A stretch of DNA of 64,000 nt from an uncultured Lachnospiraceae bacterium. Its GTDB lineage: Bacteria; Bacillota; Clostridia; Lachnospirales; Lachnospiraceae. The position numbers and the translations under genes were made by a program. Location of the stretch: the NCBI GenBank assembly GCA_910586355.1, contig CAJUHJ010000001.1:62001-126000 (forward strand), given 5' to 3'. The notes beneath the pieces are model-generated. The model was given only the letters and a program-made list of their open reading frames with translations, did not search any database and was not told where the DNA came from. Positions 18,268-27,080 of the stretch are shown one piece after another (positions within the stretch are counted from its first letter, which is position 1; each line of letters opens with the position of its first letter).

Positions 18268-19497
18268 ATGGAGAAAAAATCAACAATTGCAAATATATTT
18301 TACAATAGCTTCGGTATGATGTTCTATTATGGCTGCCAGTGGCTGACGACGATTTTAGTCGTCAGGCTGTCAGGGTTTTCGGACGGCGGCGTGTATGGGC
18401 TTGCAATGACCTTTACGGCAGCCTTTGGAATATTGGCGCTGTTTAATACGAGGCAGTATCAGGTTTCCGACGTCATTGGAGAATACTCAGACAGAACTTA
18501 TATATACTCGCGCTATTATGCAATGGCAGTATCGTTTTTGATTTGCGCGGCAGGTTTGCTGCTGAATCATTATACGCCGTACCAGTGGGGCGTTATCCTT
18601 TTGTATATGCTTTATAAATGCGGGGAAGCGTGGATAGACGTTTATCATGGCATTGAGCAGAAAAATGGGCGGATGGATTATATCTGTTATTCCTATATTG
18701 CCCGCGGTATTTTGATGTTGGCGTCTTTTTGCATTGTATTATATCTGACAAAAAATCTGGTGTCTGCAGTAGGCTGTATGACGTTTACAACATTTCTTGT
18801 TGCAGTTTTGTATGATAAACGGATGGCGGGGCGTTTTATACAAGAGGATGCAAAAACGGACGGCGCGGCTGTTAAGAAGCTGATGTTTGCAATGGTTCCG
18901 CTTGTAGTTGTAGCGGTGACGAACAATCTTTCGATTTCACTTCCGAAATATTTTTTAGAGCGGTATTATGGAGAAACAGTATTGGGCTATTATTCTTCTG
19001 TTGCAACGCCGAGCATGATTGTGCAGGTTGGGGCGTCTACGATATTTGTACCGTTGATTCTCCCGCTTGCCGACTGTTTAAAAGAAAACGATAAGCGCGG
19101 TTTTAAAGATATTTTGAAAAAAGTGACGGTAGTTTTTGTGCTGTTGTCTATTTTGGCGCTGGCTGTTTCCGCATTGCTTGGAGAATGGTTTTTAACGCTT
19201 GTGTTTCAGGAAGAAATACGTCCGTATGCGTATTTGTTTGTCCCGATTATTTTATCTACGCTGCTGATTGCTGTAAATGCGTGTCTGTTTCCGGTTTGTA
19301 CAGTCTTAAGGGAAATCAAAGGGCAGGTATTCGTTGGAATCGGCGGGGTAGTTTCATCATGGATTGCCTCAATCATTTGTGTCAGACAGTACTCCATGGA
19401 TGGAGTGGTTGTTTCTTTATTGATTACGCTGACTGTACAGATTATAATAGAGGTATACTGTGTATACCGTAAGATGAGAAAATGGAAGGAAGTCTGA
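18268..19497 (+). CDS. Polysaccharide flippase (Wzx/MOP superfamily)
   Basis: The 409-residue protein is almost wholly hydrophobic with about 12 predicted membrane helices and no large soluble domain. The start (STIANIFYNSFGMMFYYGCQWLTTI) and the positions of charged residues fit oligosaccharide flippases of the MOP superfamily, which move undecaprenyl-diphosphate-linked repeat units outward. It lies between glycosyltransferases and one base upstream of the next start, in the middle of the cluster, as expected. The remaining ambiguity is the exact subfamily (Wzx versus MATE-like), not the general role. Confidence 0.78.
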   Translation: MEKKSTIANIFYNSFGMMFYYGCQWLTTILVVRLSGFSDGGVYGLAMTFTAAFGILALFNTRQYQVSDVIGEYSDRTYIYSRYYAMAVSFLICAAGLLLNHYTPYQWGVILLYMLYKCGEAWIDVYHGIEQKNGRMDYICYSYIARGILMLASFCIVLYLTKNLVSAVGCMTFTTFLVAVLYDKRMAGRFIQEDAKTDGAAVKKLMFAMVPLVVVAVTNNLSISLPKYFLERYYGETVLGYYSSVATPSMIVQVGASTIFVPLILPLADCLKENDKRGFKDILKKVTVVFVLLSILALAVSALLGEWFLTLVFQEEIRPYAYLFVPIILSTLLIAVNACLFPVCTVLREIKGQVFVGIGGVVSSWIASIICVRQYSMDGVVVSLLITLTVQIIIEVYCVYRKMRKWKEV

Positions 19498-19498
19498 C

Positions 19499-20449
19499 AT
19501 GGATAAAATAGCAGTATTGATTCCCTGTTACAATGAAAGCAGGACGATTCAAAAAGTAGTAGAAGATTTTAAAAGAATATTGCCGGAAGCCGTAGTTTAT
19601 GTTTATGATAATAATTCAACGGACGGGACGGACGAGATTGCAAGAAGAGCCGGAGCAATCGTGCGTTACGAATACAAACAGGGAAAAGGCAATGTTATCC
19701 GCAGGATGTTTCGGGACATTGACGCGGAATGTTATATTATTATTGACGGCGACGATACCTATCCGGTGGAGGCGGCGCCTCAGATGATTGCGCGCGTGTT
19801 TGAACGCAATGCGGATATGGTTGTTGGAGACAGGCTTTCTTCGACTTATTTTACAGAGAACAAACGGGCGTTTCATAATTTTGGCAATTCCTTAGTGCGC
19901 AAAAGCATTAACGTGCTGTTTGATGCAGATATTAAGGATATGATGACAGGATATCGGGCATTTAGTTATCTGTTTGTAAAATCGTTTCCGGTATTGTCAA
20001 AAGGATTTGAAATTGAAACGGAAATGAGTATTCATGCCGCAGATAAAAATATGCAGGTAGAAAATGTAATCGTAGACTATCGTGACCGTCCGGAGGGCAG
20101 CGTATCAAAATTAAATACATTTTCTGACGGATTTCGCGTACTGCGAACAATAGGCAGAATGTACCAGACGTACAAACCGTTAAATTTTTTTGGAATGTTA
20201 GCGGCTGTATTAGTTGCGCTGTCAATTGGATTTATGATACCTATATTAATTGATTATTCAAGGACTGGCTTAGTACCTCATTTTCCGACTTTAATTGTTT
20301 GTGGTTTTGCGATGTTGGCGGCGATGCAGTCATTTTTTTCAGGCCTGATTTTGAATACGCTGGGCCAGAAAAACCGTCAGGATTTTGAGACGGCTCTTGG
20401 GACCATTCGTATACACAGAGATGAATTATTAGAGGATAAAAATAAATGA
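19499..20449 (+). CDS. Family 2 glycosyltransferase with two C-terminal membrane helices
   Basis: The 316-residue protein begins IAVLIPCYNESRTIQKVV, contains YDNNSTDGTDEIA and the IIDGDDTYP donor/metal motif near residue 83, and ends with two membrane helices (about 223-242 and 260-285). This is the polyprenyl-phosphate sugar transferase architecture, a second one besides the GtrB-like protein at 8709. It overlaps the following zinc-ribbon gene by four bases (ATGA). Probable role: loading a sugar onto undecaprenyl phosphate or onto a lipid-linked intermediate on the inner face of the membrane. Its partner GT-C could be either polytopic protein upstream. Confidence 0.85.
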   Translation: MDKIAVLIPCYNESRTIQKVVEDFKRILPEAVVYVYDNNSTDGTDEIARRAGAIVRYEYKQGKGNVIRRMFRDIDAECYIIIDGDDTYPVEAAPQMIARVFERNADMVVGDRLSSTYFTENKRAFHNFGNSLVRKSINVLFDADIKDMMTGYRAFSYLFVKSFPVLSKGFEIETEMSIHAADKNMQVENVIVDYRDRPEGSVSKLNTFSDGFRVLRTIGRMYQTYKPLNFFGMLAAVLVALSIGFMIPILIDYSRTGLVPHFPTLIVCGFAMLAAMQSFFSGLILNTLGQKNRQDFETALGTIRIHRDELLEDKNK

Positions 20450-20643
20450 AAGTTTATATTTGCCCTGGATGCGGCTGGATTCGTGTAGTATCAAGAAGAA
20501 AAAATGTAGAGTGTTTTAAATGCGGGGAGCATGAAATGGCGCTTACAAAACTTTCTTATAAGAAAGTTGGACATATGTCAGAGGAAGAACGTAAAGACTA
20601 TGCAAGATCGTGGCTGTATCTTCACAGAGCCAAACATAAATGA
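20446..20643 (+). CDS. 65-residue zinc-ribbon protein in polysaccharide operon
   Basis: A small gene that shares ATGA with its upstream neighbour and ends 9 bases before the next start, so it is translated within the operon. The product has two CxxC knuckles, CPGC at residues 5-8 and CFKC near 25-28, separated by a basic stretch, followed by a basic, helical C-terminus with a YARSWLYLHRAKHK ending. The four cysteines would bind one zinc ion. I do not recognise a named family. Possible roles are binding to a glycosyltransferase, to RNA, or as a redox or regulatory adaptor; none is established by the sequence. Confidence 0.75.
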   Translation: MKVYICPGCGWIRVVSRRKNVECFKCGEHEMALTKLSYKKVGHMSEEERKDYARSWLYLHRAKHK

Positions 20644-20652
20644 GGTAGTGCT

Positions 20653-22062
20653 ATGTATAAAAGGGAACAGAAAAGCTGGCTAAAGCATTTGGATTTTACA
20701 ATTTTAGATATTGTATGCACGCAGATTGCTTTAATTATTGCATATGTGCTTCGGTTTGACTGGCATCTGCCATATTCCAGCGAACCATATGAGAGACTGG
20801 CGATTGTGATGCTTTTGATTGATATTTGCGTGGTATTCTTTTTTGAGCCGTATACTGGGATTTTAAGAAGAGGCCATTTTCAAGAAGTCAATTCCAGCAT
20901 TACGTTTTGTACCATTATTTTTGCCGGAATTCTCGCATTTGAAACGGCGACGAAACAGACAGAAATTTATTCCAGGAAGGTTATTTTCTCATATTGGATT
21001 ATATCAATTGTATTGATTTTTTTATCAAGGCTTATATTAAAACATATCATTCTAAAAAGAATGGCAAATGAGAAAAATCTTTCCGTTATGATTTTGCTGA
21101 CTACGGAAAAATATGCGCTAGAAGCGTTACATGAATTCAACAATCTTGTATATCGCGATTTTATTGTGGCTGGAGTCATTGTTATAGACCGGGATATGAG
21201 AGGGGAAAAAATATGTGATGTTCCCGTCGTTGCCTGTGCGGACGACTGTTATGAATATCTGCGTAAGAATGTAGTTGATGAAGTATTTATCAATGGAAAT
21301 ACAAGGGAAAGTTCACAGGAATTGTCCAATGAGCTGTTGGAAATGGGGCTTACCGTTCATTATAATCTGGTGCATATGAATTCGCTCGCACCAAATAAGG
21401 CGGTAGAAAAATACGGCAACTATCTGGTTTTGACTTCAAGTATGAAAATTGCTTCTCCCAGGCAATTTTTTGTGAAACGGCTGATGGATATATTTGGCAG
21501 CCTGTTTGGGTTATTCGCGTGTAGTGTAGCATTTCTTATTTTTGCGCCGATTATTAAATTACAGTCGCCCGGTCCGGTGTTTTTTTCTCAGGAGCGTGTG
21601 GGCAAAAACGGAAGGAAGTTTAAAATTTATAAATTTCGTTCTATGAATGTCGATGCAGAGCAGCAGAAAGCGTCTTTAATGGAACAAAATGAGATGTCCG
21701 GTTTTATGTTTAAGATGGAAGACGACCCCAGAATTTTTCCGATAGGAAAATTTATGCGGAAGTTTTCGATTGACGAGCTGCCGCAGTTTATAAATGTCTT
21801 AAAAGGGGATATGAGTTTAGTTGGGACAAGGCCTCCTACGGTAGAAGAGTTTGGACAGTATCAGATACATCATAGGGCAAGGCTTGGAATTAAACCGGGC
21901 ATCACAGGAATGTGGCAGGTCAGCGGCAGAAATGATATTACAGACTTTGAAGAAGTAGTAGCGCTTGATACGCATTATATTTCACAGTGGAGCATTGGCT
22001 TAGACTTTAAGATTTTGGCAAAAACACTGCAGGTAGTGATTACAGGAAAGGGCTCAAAGTAA
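20653..22062 (+). CDS. Undecaprenyl-phosphate sugar phosphotransferase (WbaP/CpsE-type initiating enzyme)
   Basis: The 469-residue protein has four or five N-terminal membrane helices, a central CoA-binding-like Rossmann region (about 130-260) and a C-terminal bacterial sugar transferase domain starting at KRLMDIFGS. The C-terminal domain shows the phosphoglycosyltransferase signatures SPGPVFFSQERVGKNG, KFRSM, RKFSIDELPQF, MSLVGTRPP and LGIKPGITGMWQVSGR. Members transfer a sugar 1-phosphate (Gal, Glc or GalNAc) from a UDP donor to undecaprenyl phosphate, starting each repeat unit. This identifies the cluster as a Wzx-dependent lipid-linked assembly pathway. The sugar cannot be deduced from these motifs. 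Confidence 0.92.
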   Translation: MYKREQKSWLKHLDFTILDIVCTQIALIIAYVLRFDWHLPYSSEPYERLAIVMLLIDICVVFFFEPYTGILRRGHFQEVNSSITFCTIIFAGILAFETATKQTEIYSRKVIFSYWIISIVLIFLSRLILKHIILKRMANEKNLSVMILLTTEKYALEALHEFNNLVYRDFIVAGVIVIDRDMRGEKICDVPVVACADDCYEYLRKNVVDEVFINGNTRESSQELSNELLEMGLTVHYNLVHMNSLAPNKAVEKYGNYLVLTSSMKIASPRQFFVKRLMDIFGSLFGLFACSVAFLIFAPIIKLQSPGPVFFSQERVGKNGRKFKIYKFRSMNVDAEQQKASLMEQNEMSGFMFKMEDDPRIFPIGKFMRKFSIDELPQFINVLKGDMSLVGTRPPTVEEFGQYQIHHRARLGIKPGITGMWQVSGRNDITDFEEVVALDTHYISQWSIGLDFKILAKTLQVVITGKGSK

Positions 22063-22067
22063 ACGGG

Positions 22068-23747
22068 ATGAATGTCGCATATCAGATACGTTATATCAAA
22101 AATCTCCTGAAACGATATGGTATTCGGGGACTTTTCTATAAGACCTTAGAACGAAGCAAATCTCCTATGTTGGAATATACAAAGTGTTACGCGCGTTATC
22201 TGCCGTCAGAAGAAGAATTGGCAAGCCAGAGGATGCAGACGTTTTCTTATATGCCGTTAGTTAGTATTGTGGTTCCAACGTATGAGACGCCAAAACAGTA
22301 TTTAAAAGAGTTGTTGGATTCTGTGGAATCTCAAAGTTATGTGAACTGGGAGCTTTGCCTTGCGGACGGAAGCAAGACAGCGGCAGTAGAGCAGACAGTG
22401 GCAGAATATGCCGCAAAAGATATAAGAATCCGTTATCAGAGGCTTAAGAAAAACGGCGGTATTTCTGAAAACACAAACAGCGGGTTTGCAATGGCAAAAG
22501 GAGAATATATCGCGCTTATGGACCATGACGATCTTTTGGCGGCAAATGCGCTGTATGAGATGGTAAAATGTCTCAATACTTCTTATTCCAAAGAAGAACG
22601 TATGTGGGCAATGATTTATTCAGATGAGGACAAAATCAATGGAAACGGTTCGGTGCACAGCCGGCCGCACTTCAAACCGGATTTTAATCTGGAATTTTTA
22701 AGGCATAACAATTATTTTTGCCATTTTCTATTGTTTTCTTCAAAACTTTTGCAGGAAACAAAAGGCCTTAACAAAGCAATGGACGGCGCGCAGGATTATG
22801 ATTTTGTGCTTCGCTGCATTGATGCGGGGGCAATTGTTAAGCATGTGCCGAAAATACTTTATCATTGGAGGATTCACGAAGGTTCTACGGCGGGCAACAG
22901 CGAAGATAAGGCGTACGCATTTGATAATGGCTGCCGGGCGATAGAAGCGCATTTAAAAAGAAGCGGGGAAGAAGGGCATGCAAAGGTAACGGAAAATCTT
23001 GGAGTTTACCGCGTTTCATACAGGCTCAAAGGCAGGTATGATATTACTGTTTTCGGGGAAGACGAAAAACAGCTTCTTTCCATTCGGCGTTATTACCAGA
23101 ATTTATCTTTTGAAAAAAAAGAATATTCTTTTCATATTTGTTATAAAAAGGTCAATTCTCTTTTGGATGGGATAGAAAAGGATCGTATGGGCGATTATAT
23201 ATTATATATCCAAAAGGGCATTAAAATAAAGGCTGAAGGTTTGTTAGAAACACTGGTTGGAAACTGTCAGCATATGCGTACGGCTGCTGTCGGAGTAAAA
23301 ATCCTTACACGAAAAAAACGTGTTGCTTCTTGTGGATATACTTATGATGAGAATGGCTGCCTGATTCCTTTTAACAGCGGGATACCAGCGCAATATAAAG
23401 GGTATTTTCTTCATGCGGCCATTCCAAAAAATGTCAGTGCAATTTCTTTTGGATGCGTCATGTTCCGGCGGGACGCATTGGAAACTGTGGGCGGATTGGA
23501 CCCTGCTTTGACTGGAATTTATCAGGAGGCAGATTGTTGTTTTCGTTTGTCGGAGCATGGCTATCAAATTGTTGTGATACCAGAGGTAACTGCGGTGCAG
23601 TATGGCAAAGAGAAGACAGAAGAGAAAAAGGAGCCTTTGCAGTTGTTTTTTGAGCGGTGGAAGCAGAAATTTTTAGTGCCAGACCCTTGTTATAACAGTA
23701 ATTTGAGCCTTAAAGTAAATCATACTTATGCAATGAAAAAAATGTAA
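22068..23747 (+). CDS. Bimodular family 2 glycosyltransferase (N-terminal module active)
   Basis: The 559-residue product is the same design as the protein at 14651: LVSIVVPTYETPKQYLKEL opens a GT-A domain that keeps MDHDDLLAAN and the KILYHWRIH segment, and a second degenerate GT-A fold (about residues 320-550) lacks an obvious DxD at the matching position. Shared blocks such as NWELCLAD and NxGISENTN show that the two genes are paralogues. ATG 22068 lies 5 bases after the previous stop, with only a weak ribosome binding site (ACGGG), so coupling with the upstream gene is likely. Cytoplasmic, adding one sugar to the lipid-linked glycan. Confidence 0.82.
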   Translation: MNVAYQIRYIKNLLKRYGIRGLFYKTLERSKSPMLEYTKCYARYLPSEEELASQRMQTFSYMPLVSIVVPTYETPKQYLKELLDSVESQSYVNWELCLADGSKTAAVEQTVAEYAAKDIRIRYQRLKKNGGISENTNSGFAMAKGEYIALMDHDDLLAANALYEMVKCLNTSYSKEERMWAMIYSDEDKINGNGSVHSRPHFKPDFNLEFLRHNNYFCHFLLFSSKLLQETKGLNKAMDGAQDYDFVLRCIDAGAIVKHVPKILYHWRIHEGSTAGNSEDKAYAFDNGCRAIEAHLKRSGEEGHAKVTENLGVYRVSYRLKGRYDITVFGEDEKQLLSIRRYYQNLSFEKKEYSFHICYKKVNSLLDGIEKDRMGDYILYIQKGIKIKAEGLLETLVGNCQHMRTAAVGVKILTRKKRVASCGYTYDENGCLIPFNSGIPAQYKGYFLHAAIPKNVSAISFGCVMFRRDALETVGGLDPALTGIYQEADCCFRLSEHGYQIVVIPEVTAVQYGKEKTEEKKEPLQLFFERWKQKFLVPDPCYNSNLSLKVNHTYAMKKM

Positions 23748-23759
23748 CGGGAGATTACC

Positions 23760-24914
23760 ATGCGGGATGTATTTATTATTGGAAGTAAAGGGATTCCAGC
23801 GAGATACGGCGGTTTTGAAACATTTGTAGAACAATTGGTTCGATATAAAAAAAGCAAAGATATTAAATATCATGTGGCCTGTATGGGAGACACATTCCAT
23901 GAATTTGAATACAGGGGCTGCCATTGTTTTCAGATAAAAGTTCCCAACATTGGATCGGCAAAAGCAGTTTGGTACGATATTGCAGCGTTTTTGTTCTGTC
24001 TAAAATATATCTGCCGTCATACGGTAGAATCACCGATTATTTATGTGCTGGCATGTCGGATTGGCCCGTTTGCAGGTTTTTTAAAACGCAGAATTTACCA
24101 TTTGGGAGGCCGTCTTTTTGTAAATCCAGACGGGCATGAATGGAAGCGGGCAAAATGGAATAAATTCATTCGAAAATATTGGAAATATTCTGAAAAGCTT
24201 ATGGTAAAACACTCGGATTTATTAATATGCGATTCGAAAAATATTGAATCATACATTCAAAACAGTTACAAATGTTATAGGCCAAAGACGGCGTATATTG
24301 CTTATGGGGCGGATGTAGCAAACAGCAGGATTTTAGATGAAGACGAGACGCTTTTAGCTTGGTATGGAAAATGGAATCTGACGCCGCAGGAATATTATTT
24401 GATTGTGGGAAGATTTGTGCCGGAGAATAACTATGAGACGATGATACGTGAGTTTATGCGTTCAAAGACGAAGAAAAAACTTGCGATTATCAGTAATGTA
24501 GAGGAAAATCCGTTTTATCAGAATTTAAAAGAGAAAACAGGTTTCGATAAGGATAAACGAATTGTCTTTTGCCAGACGGTATATGAAAAGCAGCTGTTAA
24601 AGAAAGTAAGGGAAAATGCCTGGGGTTATCTGCATGGACATGAGGTCGGGGGGACAAACCCGTCGCTGCTTGAGGCGCTTGGAAGCACAAAAGTCAATTT
24701 GCTTTTGGACGTTGGGTTTAACCGCGAGGTTGGGGAAGACGCAGCGCTTTATTGGACAAAGAAAAAAGGGAGCCTTTCTTCTTTGATTCAAAAGGCAGAG
24801 GAACTTGATGATACAGAGCGGGATGTTCTTGGCTCGAAAGCAAAACGGAGGATACTGACGGCTTATAGTTTGGAGCAGATTGCAAAGGACTATGAAGCGT
24901 TGTTTTTAGGATGA
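23760..24914 (+). CDS. WchF/Cps2T-like GT4 rhamnosyltransferase (DUF1972)
   Basis: The 384-residue protein begins RDVFIIGSKGIPARYGGFET, the hallmark of the DUF1972/GT4 group that includes pneumococcal WchF (Cps2T), a beta-1,4-rhamnosyltransferase adding the second sugar of the repeat unit. Further matches are NPDGHEWKRAKW, a membrane-proximal basic segment, and GHEVGGTNPSLLEALG, the GT-B donor-site region with the E-x7-E-type motif. Start ATG has GGGAG upstream. A rhamnose link is the best guess, on family knowledge; dTDP-rhamnose genes must then lie elsewhere. It overlaps the next gene by four bases. Confidence 0.85.
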   Translation: MRDVFIIGSKGIPARYGGFETFVEQLVRYKKSKDIKYHVACMGDTFHEFEYRGCHCFQIKVPNIGSAKAVWYDIAAFLFCLKYICRHTVESPIIYVLACRIGPFAGFLKRRIYHLGGRLFVNPDGHEWKRAKWNKFIRKYWKYSEKLMVKHSDLLICDSKNIESYIQNSYKCYRPKTAYIAYGADVANSRILDEDETLLAWYGKWNLTPQEYYLIVGRFVPENNYETMIREFMRSKTKKKLAIISNVEENPFYQNLKEKTGFDKDKRIVFCQTVYEKQLLKKVRENAWGYLHGHEVGGTNPSLLEALGSTKVNLLLDVGFNREVGEDAALYWTKKKGSLSSLIQKAEELDDTERDVLGSKAKRRILTAYSLEQIAKDYEALFLG

Positions 24915-25645
24915 AAGATATGAATGAGGTTCGGATTTCAGTAGCCATGGCGACTTACAATGGAGAGCGCTATTTGAAAGAGCAGTTGGATTCGATTTTA
25001 AAGAATTTAAGCGGGCGGGATGAAATTATTATATCAGACGACGGATCTACGGATGGTACGCTAGATATTGTGAAAGACTATCAGAAGGGTGAAATTCCCA
25101 TTCAAATCGTAAAAGGCCCCCAAAAAGGCATCAAGCAAAATATAAACGAAGCGTTGAAACATTGCAGAGGACGTTATATTTTTCTGGCAGATCAAGATGA
25201 TGTTTGGACAGAAAATAAAGTAAAGACAGTGATGCATTATTTAGGAAAAGATGGTTGTAACCTGGTCTGCCACGATGCAAAAGTGATGGACGCAGCGCTC
25301 ATAAAGCTCATAAAACCTTCTTTTTTTGACTACCGAGGTTCAAAAGCAGGAGTTTTGAATAACTTTTTAAAAAATCGGTACATGGGCTGCTGCATGGCGT
25401 TTGGCAGAAGTCTTCTGCCGTATGTTTTGCCTGTTCCAGATGAAATTGAAATGCACGACCAATGGATCGGGATGATTAACGACATCAAAGGAGGGCGCAG
25501 CAGGTTTATTGAAGATAAGCTGTTGTTTTACCGCAGACATGATACAAATGTCTCTGATTTTTCCCATGGGACAATACTTGAAATGATTGGCAAAAGATAC
25601 CGTCTTTTCCGCGCTTTGGTAAAAAGATTGTGGTTTCACAGATAA
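24911..25645 (+). CDS. Small family 2 glycosyltransferase
   Basis: This 244-residue soluble GT-A protein opens with ISVAMATYNGERYLKEQLDSI and contains ISDDGSTDGT and LADQDDVW near residues 94-101, the nucleotide-sugar/metal motif. It resembles the rhamnosyltransferase-like GT2 enzymes found next to WchF in capsule loci. The start overlaps the stop of the WchF-like gene, ATGA. It is the last gene of the transferase series; a small hairpin spans its stop codon and the next gene has its own promoter. Confidence 0.83.
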   Translation: MKDMNEVRISVAMATYNGERYLKEQLDSILKNLSGRDEIIISDDGSTDGTLDIVKDYQKGEIPIQIVKGPQKGIKQNINEALKHCRGRYIFLADQDDVWTENKVKTVMHYLGKDGCNLVCHDAKVMDAALIKLIKPSFFDYRGSKAGVLNNFLKNRYMGCCMAFGRSLLPYVLPVPDEIEMHDQWIGMINDIKGGRSRFIEDKLLFYRRHDTNVSDFSHGTILEMIGKRYRLFRALVKRLWFHR

Positions 25646-25663
25646 ATTTGACAAGTCTGTGAA
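25635..25663 (+). other. Inverted repeat across the stop codon of the last glycosyltransferase gene
   Basis: TTCACAGA (25635-25642) and TCTGTGAA (25656-25663) form a perfect 8-bp stem with a 13-base loop that contains the TAA stop. No T-run follows, so this may mark an mRNA 3' end, an attenuator or a protein site rather than a classical terminator. Confidence 0.35.
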
Positions 25664-25707
25664 CGGCATTTTGTACAATTTGCATAAATTTAATTACCTT
25701 CAAAAGA

Positions 25708-25736
25708 TTGACAGATGTGAAAAAAAGAGATATATT
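25708..25736 (+). promoter_or_regulatory. Promoter of the LCP gene
   Basis: TTGACA (25708-25713) and TATATT (25731-25736) are separated by 17 bases, 58 bases ahead of the start codon. A further TTGACA at 25648 has no well-spaced -10. Confidence 0.6.
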
Positions 25737-25793
25737 TATTGGTGATTGTTAAAAATACTTTAGGCTTATGAACTTTGAAAGAACGGAGAGCAT

Positions 25794-26942
25794 ATGAGTA
25801 CGAAGAGAAAAAAGAAAAAAAGAAAAAACAAAATAGTATTATTTGTCGTTGAAATCATTATTTTAGCAGCGCTTTTGGTAGGGCTGTATGTTTATTCCAG
25901 AATGAATCAAGTAGACAGTACCGGGGAAATTGAACAAGAAGAAGTAAACGTTGAATTGGATTCTGAAACGGCAGAAGTGTTAAAAGGATATACGAATATT
26001 GCATTATTTGGTCTGGACAACCGTGAAGTTGGAAAATATACTTCGGGCAACAGCGATACCATTATGATTGCAAGTATCAACAATGATACGAAAAAAGTAA
26101 AATTGGTGTCTGTATACCGCGATACATTTTTAAATGTAAAAGATGACACTTATAGAAAAATTAATGCAGCGTATGCTCTTGGCGGACCCAAAGGAGCGAT
26201 AGCAGCGCTGAATAAAAATCTGAATCTGGATATTGTGGATTATGTTTCTGTGGATTTTGGGGCGGTTGTAGACGCTGTGGATTTATTGGACGGAATCGAA
26301 TTAGAGCTTACCAATCAGGAAGTCCAGATTATGAACGACAACTATATTGATGAGATTAATAAAGTGACAAACCATTCGTCCAGTAAGTTAAGCGGCGGAG
26401 GCACCCATACCGTAGACGGCGTACAGGCGCTTGCATACTGCCGTATCCGTTATACTGCCGGCGACGACTTTAAACGTACCGAGCGCCAGAGGACGGTTTT
26501 AACAAAAATGATAGAAAAAGCAAAAGGCTCCAGCCTGACTACAATCGGCGGTATGATTGACAGTATGATGGATGAGATTTCTACCAGTTTGACAAGCAAG
26601 GATTTACTAAAGTTAGCCGGAGATGTGATGGGGTATGAATTAGCCGGCACACATGGCTGGCCGTTTGAGTTGTGTACTGGAAACTATGGTTCCCAGTCGT
26701 CCCTTGTGGTTCCGACAGATTTAGAGACAAATGTAGAAGAGCTGCATGAGTATCTCTTTGATGAGAAGAATAATGTTTCAAATACAGTGACGGGCCTTAG
26801 CGATTATATTAGAAATTATACAGGCTGTACGCCGGAATCGACGACGAGGTTTGATAATCCTTTGACAGATGATGATAATACAAGTACTGTTGATACCGGT
26901 TATGTTTTACCGGAAGATGGAGACGACGGATTATCCGATTAA
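25794..26942 (+). CDS. LytR-CpsA-Psr (LCP) family glycopolymer transferase
   Basis: The 382-residue protein has a very basic cytoplasmic N-terminus (KRKKKKRKNK), one membrane helix (about 14-32) and an extracytoplasmic LCP domain: NIALFGLDNREV, SDTIMIASIN, SVYRDTFLNV, KINAAYALGG, YVSVDFGAVVDAVD and ALAYCRIRYTAGDDFKRTERQR, which holds the arginines that bind the pyrophosphate of lipid-linked glycans. The C-terminus is an acidic Thr/Asp tail. LCP enzymes attach glycopolymers from undecaprenyl diphosphate carriers to peptidoglycan. Coming directly after the polysaccharide cluster and having its own promoter, it most likely anchors that polymer, making it a wall polysaccharide or capsule. ACGGAGAG precedes the ATG and a strong terminator follows. 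Confidence 0.92.
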   Translation: MSTKRKKKKRKNKIVLFVVEIIILAALLVGLYVYSRMNQVDSTGEIEQEEVNVELDSETAEVLKGYTNIALFGLDNREVGKYTSGNSDTIMIASINNDTKKVKLVSVYRDTFLNVKDDTYRKINAAYALGGPKGAIAALNKNLNLDIVDYVSVDFGAVVDAVDLLDGIELELTNQEVQIMNDNYIDEINKVTNHSSSKLSGGGTHTVDGVQALAYCRIRYTAGDDFKRTERQRTVLTKMIEKAKGSSLTTIGGMIDSMMDEISTSLTSKDLLKLAGDVMGYELAGTHGWPFELCTGNYGSQSSLVVPTDLETNVEELHEYLFDEKNNVSNTVTGLSDYIRNYTGCTPESTTRFDNPLTDDDNTSTVDTGYVLPEDGDDGLSD

Positions 26943-26960
26943 AATATCAGGATATAATTA

Positions 26961-26998
26961 AAAAAGTGAAAGATGAATTTTCATCTTTCACTTTTTTT
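26961..26998 (+). terminator. Strong Rho-independent terminator after the LCP gene
   Basis: A perfect 16-bp stem, 26961-26976 with 26981-26996, encloses a 4-base loop (ATTT), and the 3' arm runs into seven T residues. The A-rich 5' flank could let it work in both directions. Confidence 0.92.
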
Positions 26999-27080
26999 GC
27001 ACTTTATTTTCACAAAAGCAACACAAATTCGCGGTAGACTGATGGAAAGTAACAGAGATACACAAAGTAATTGAGAGGAG

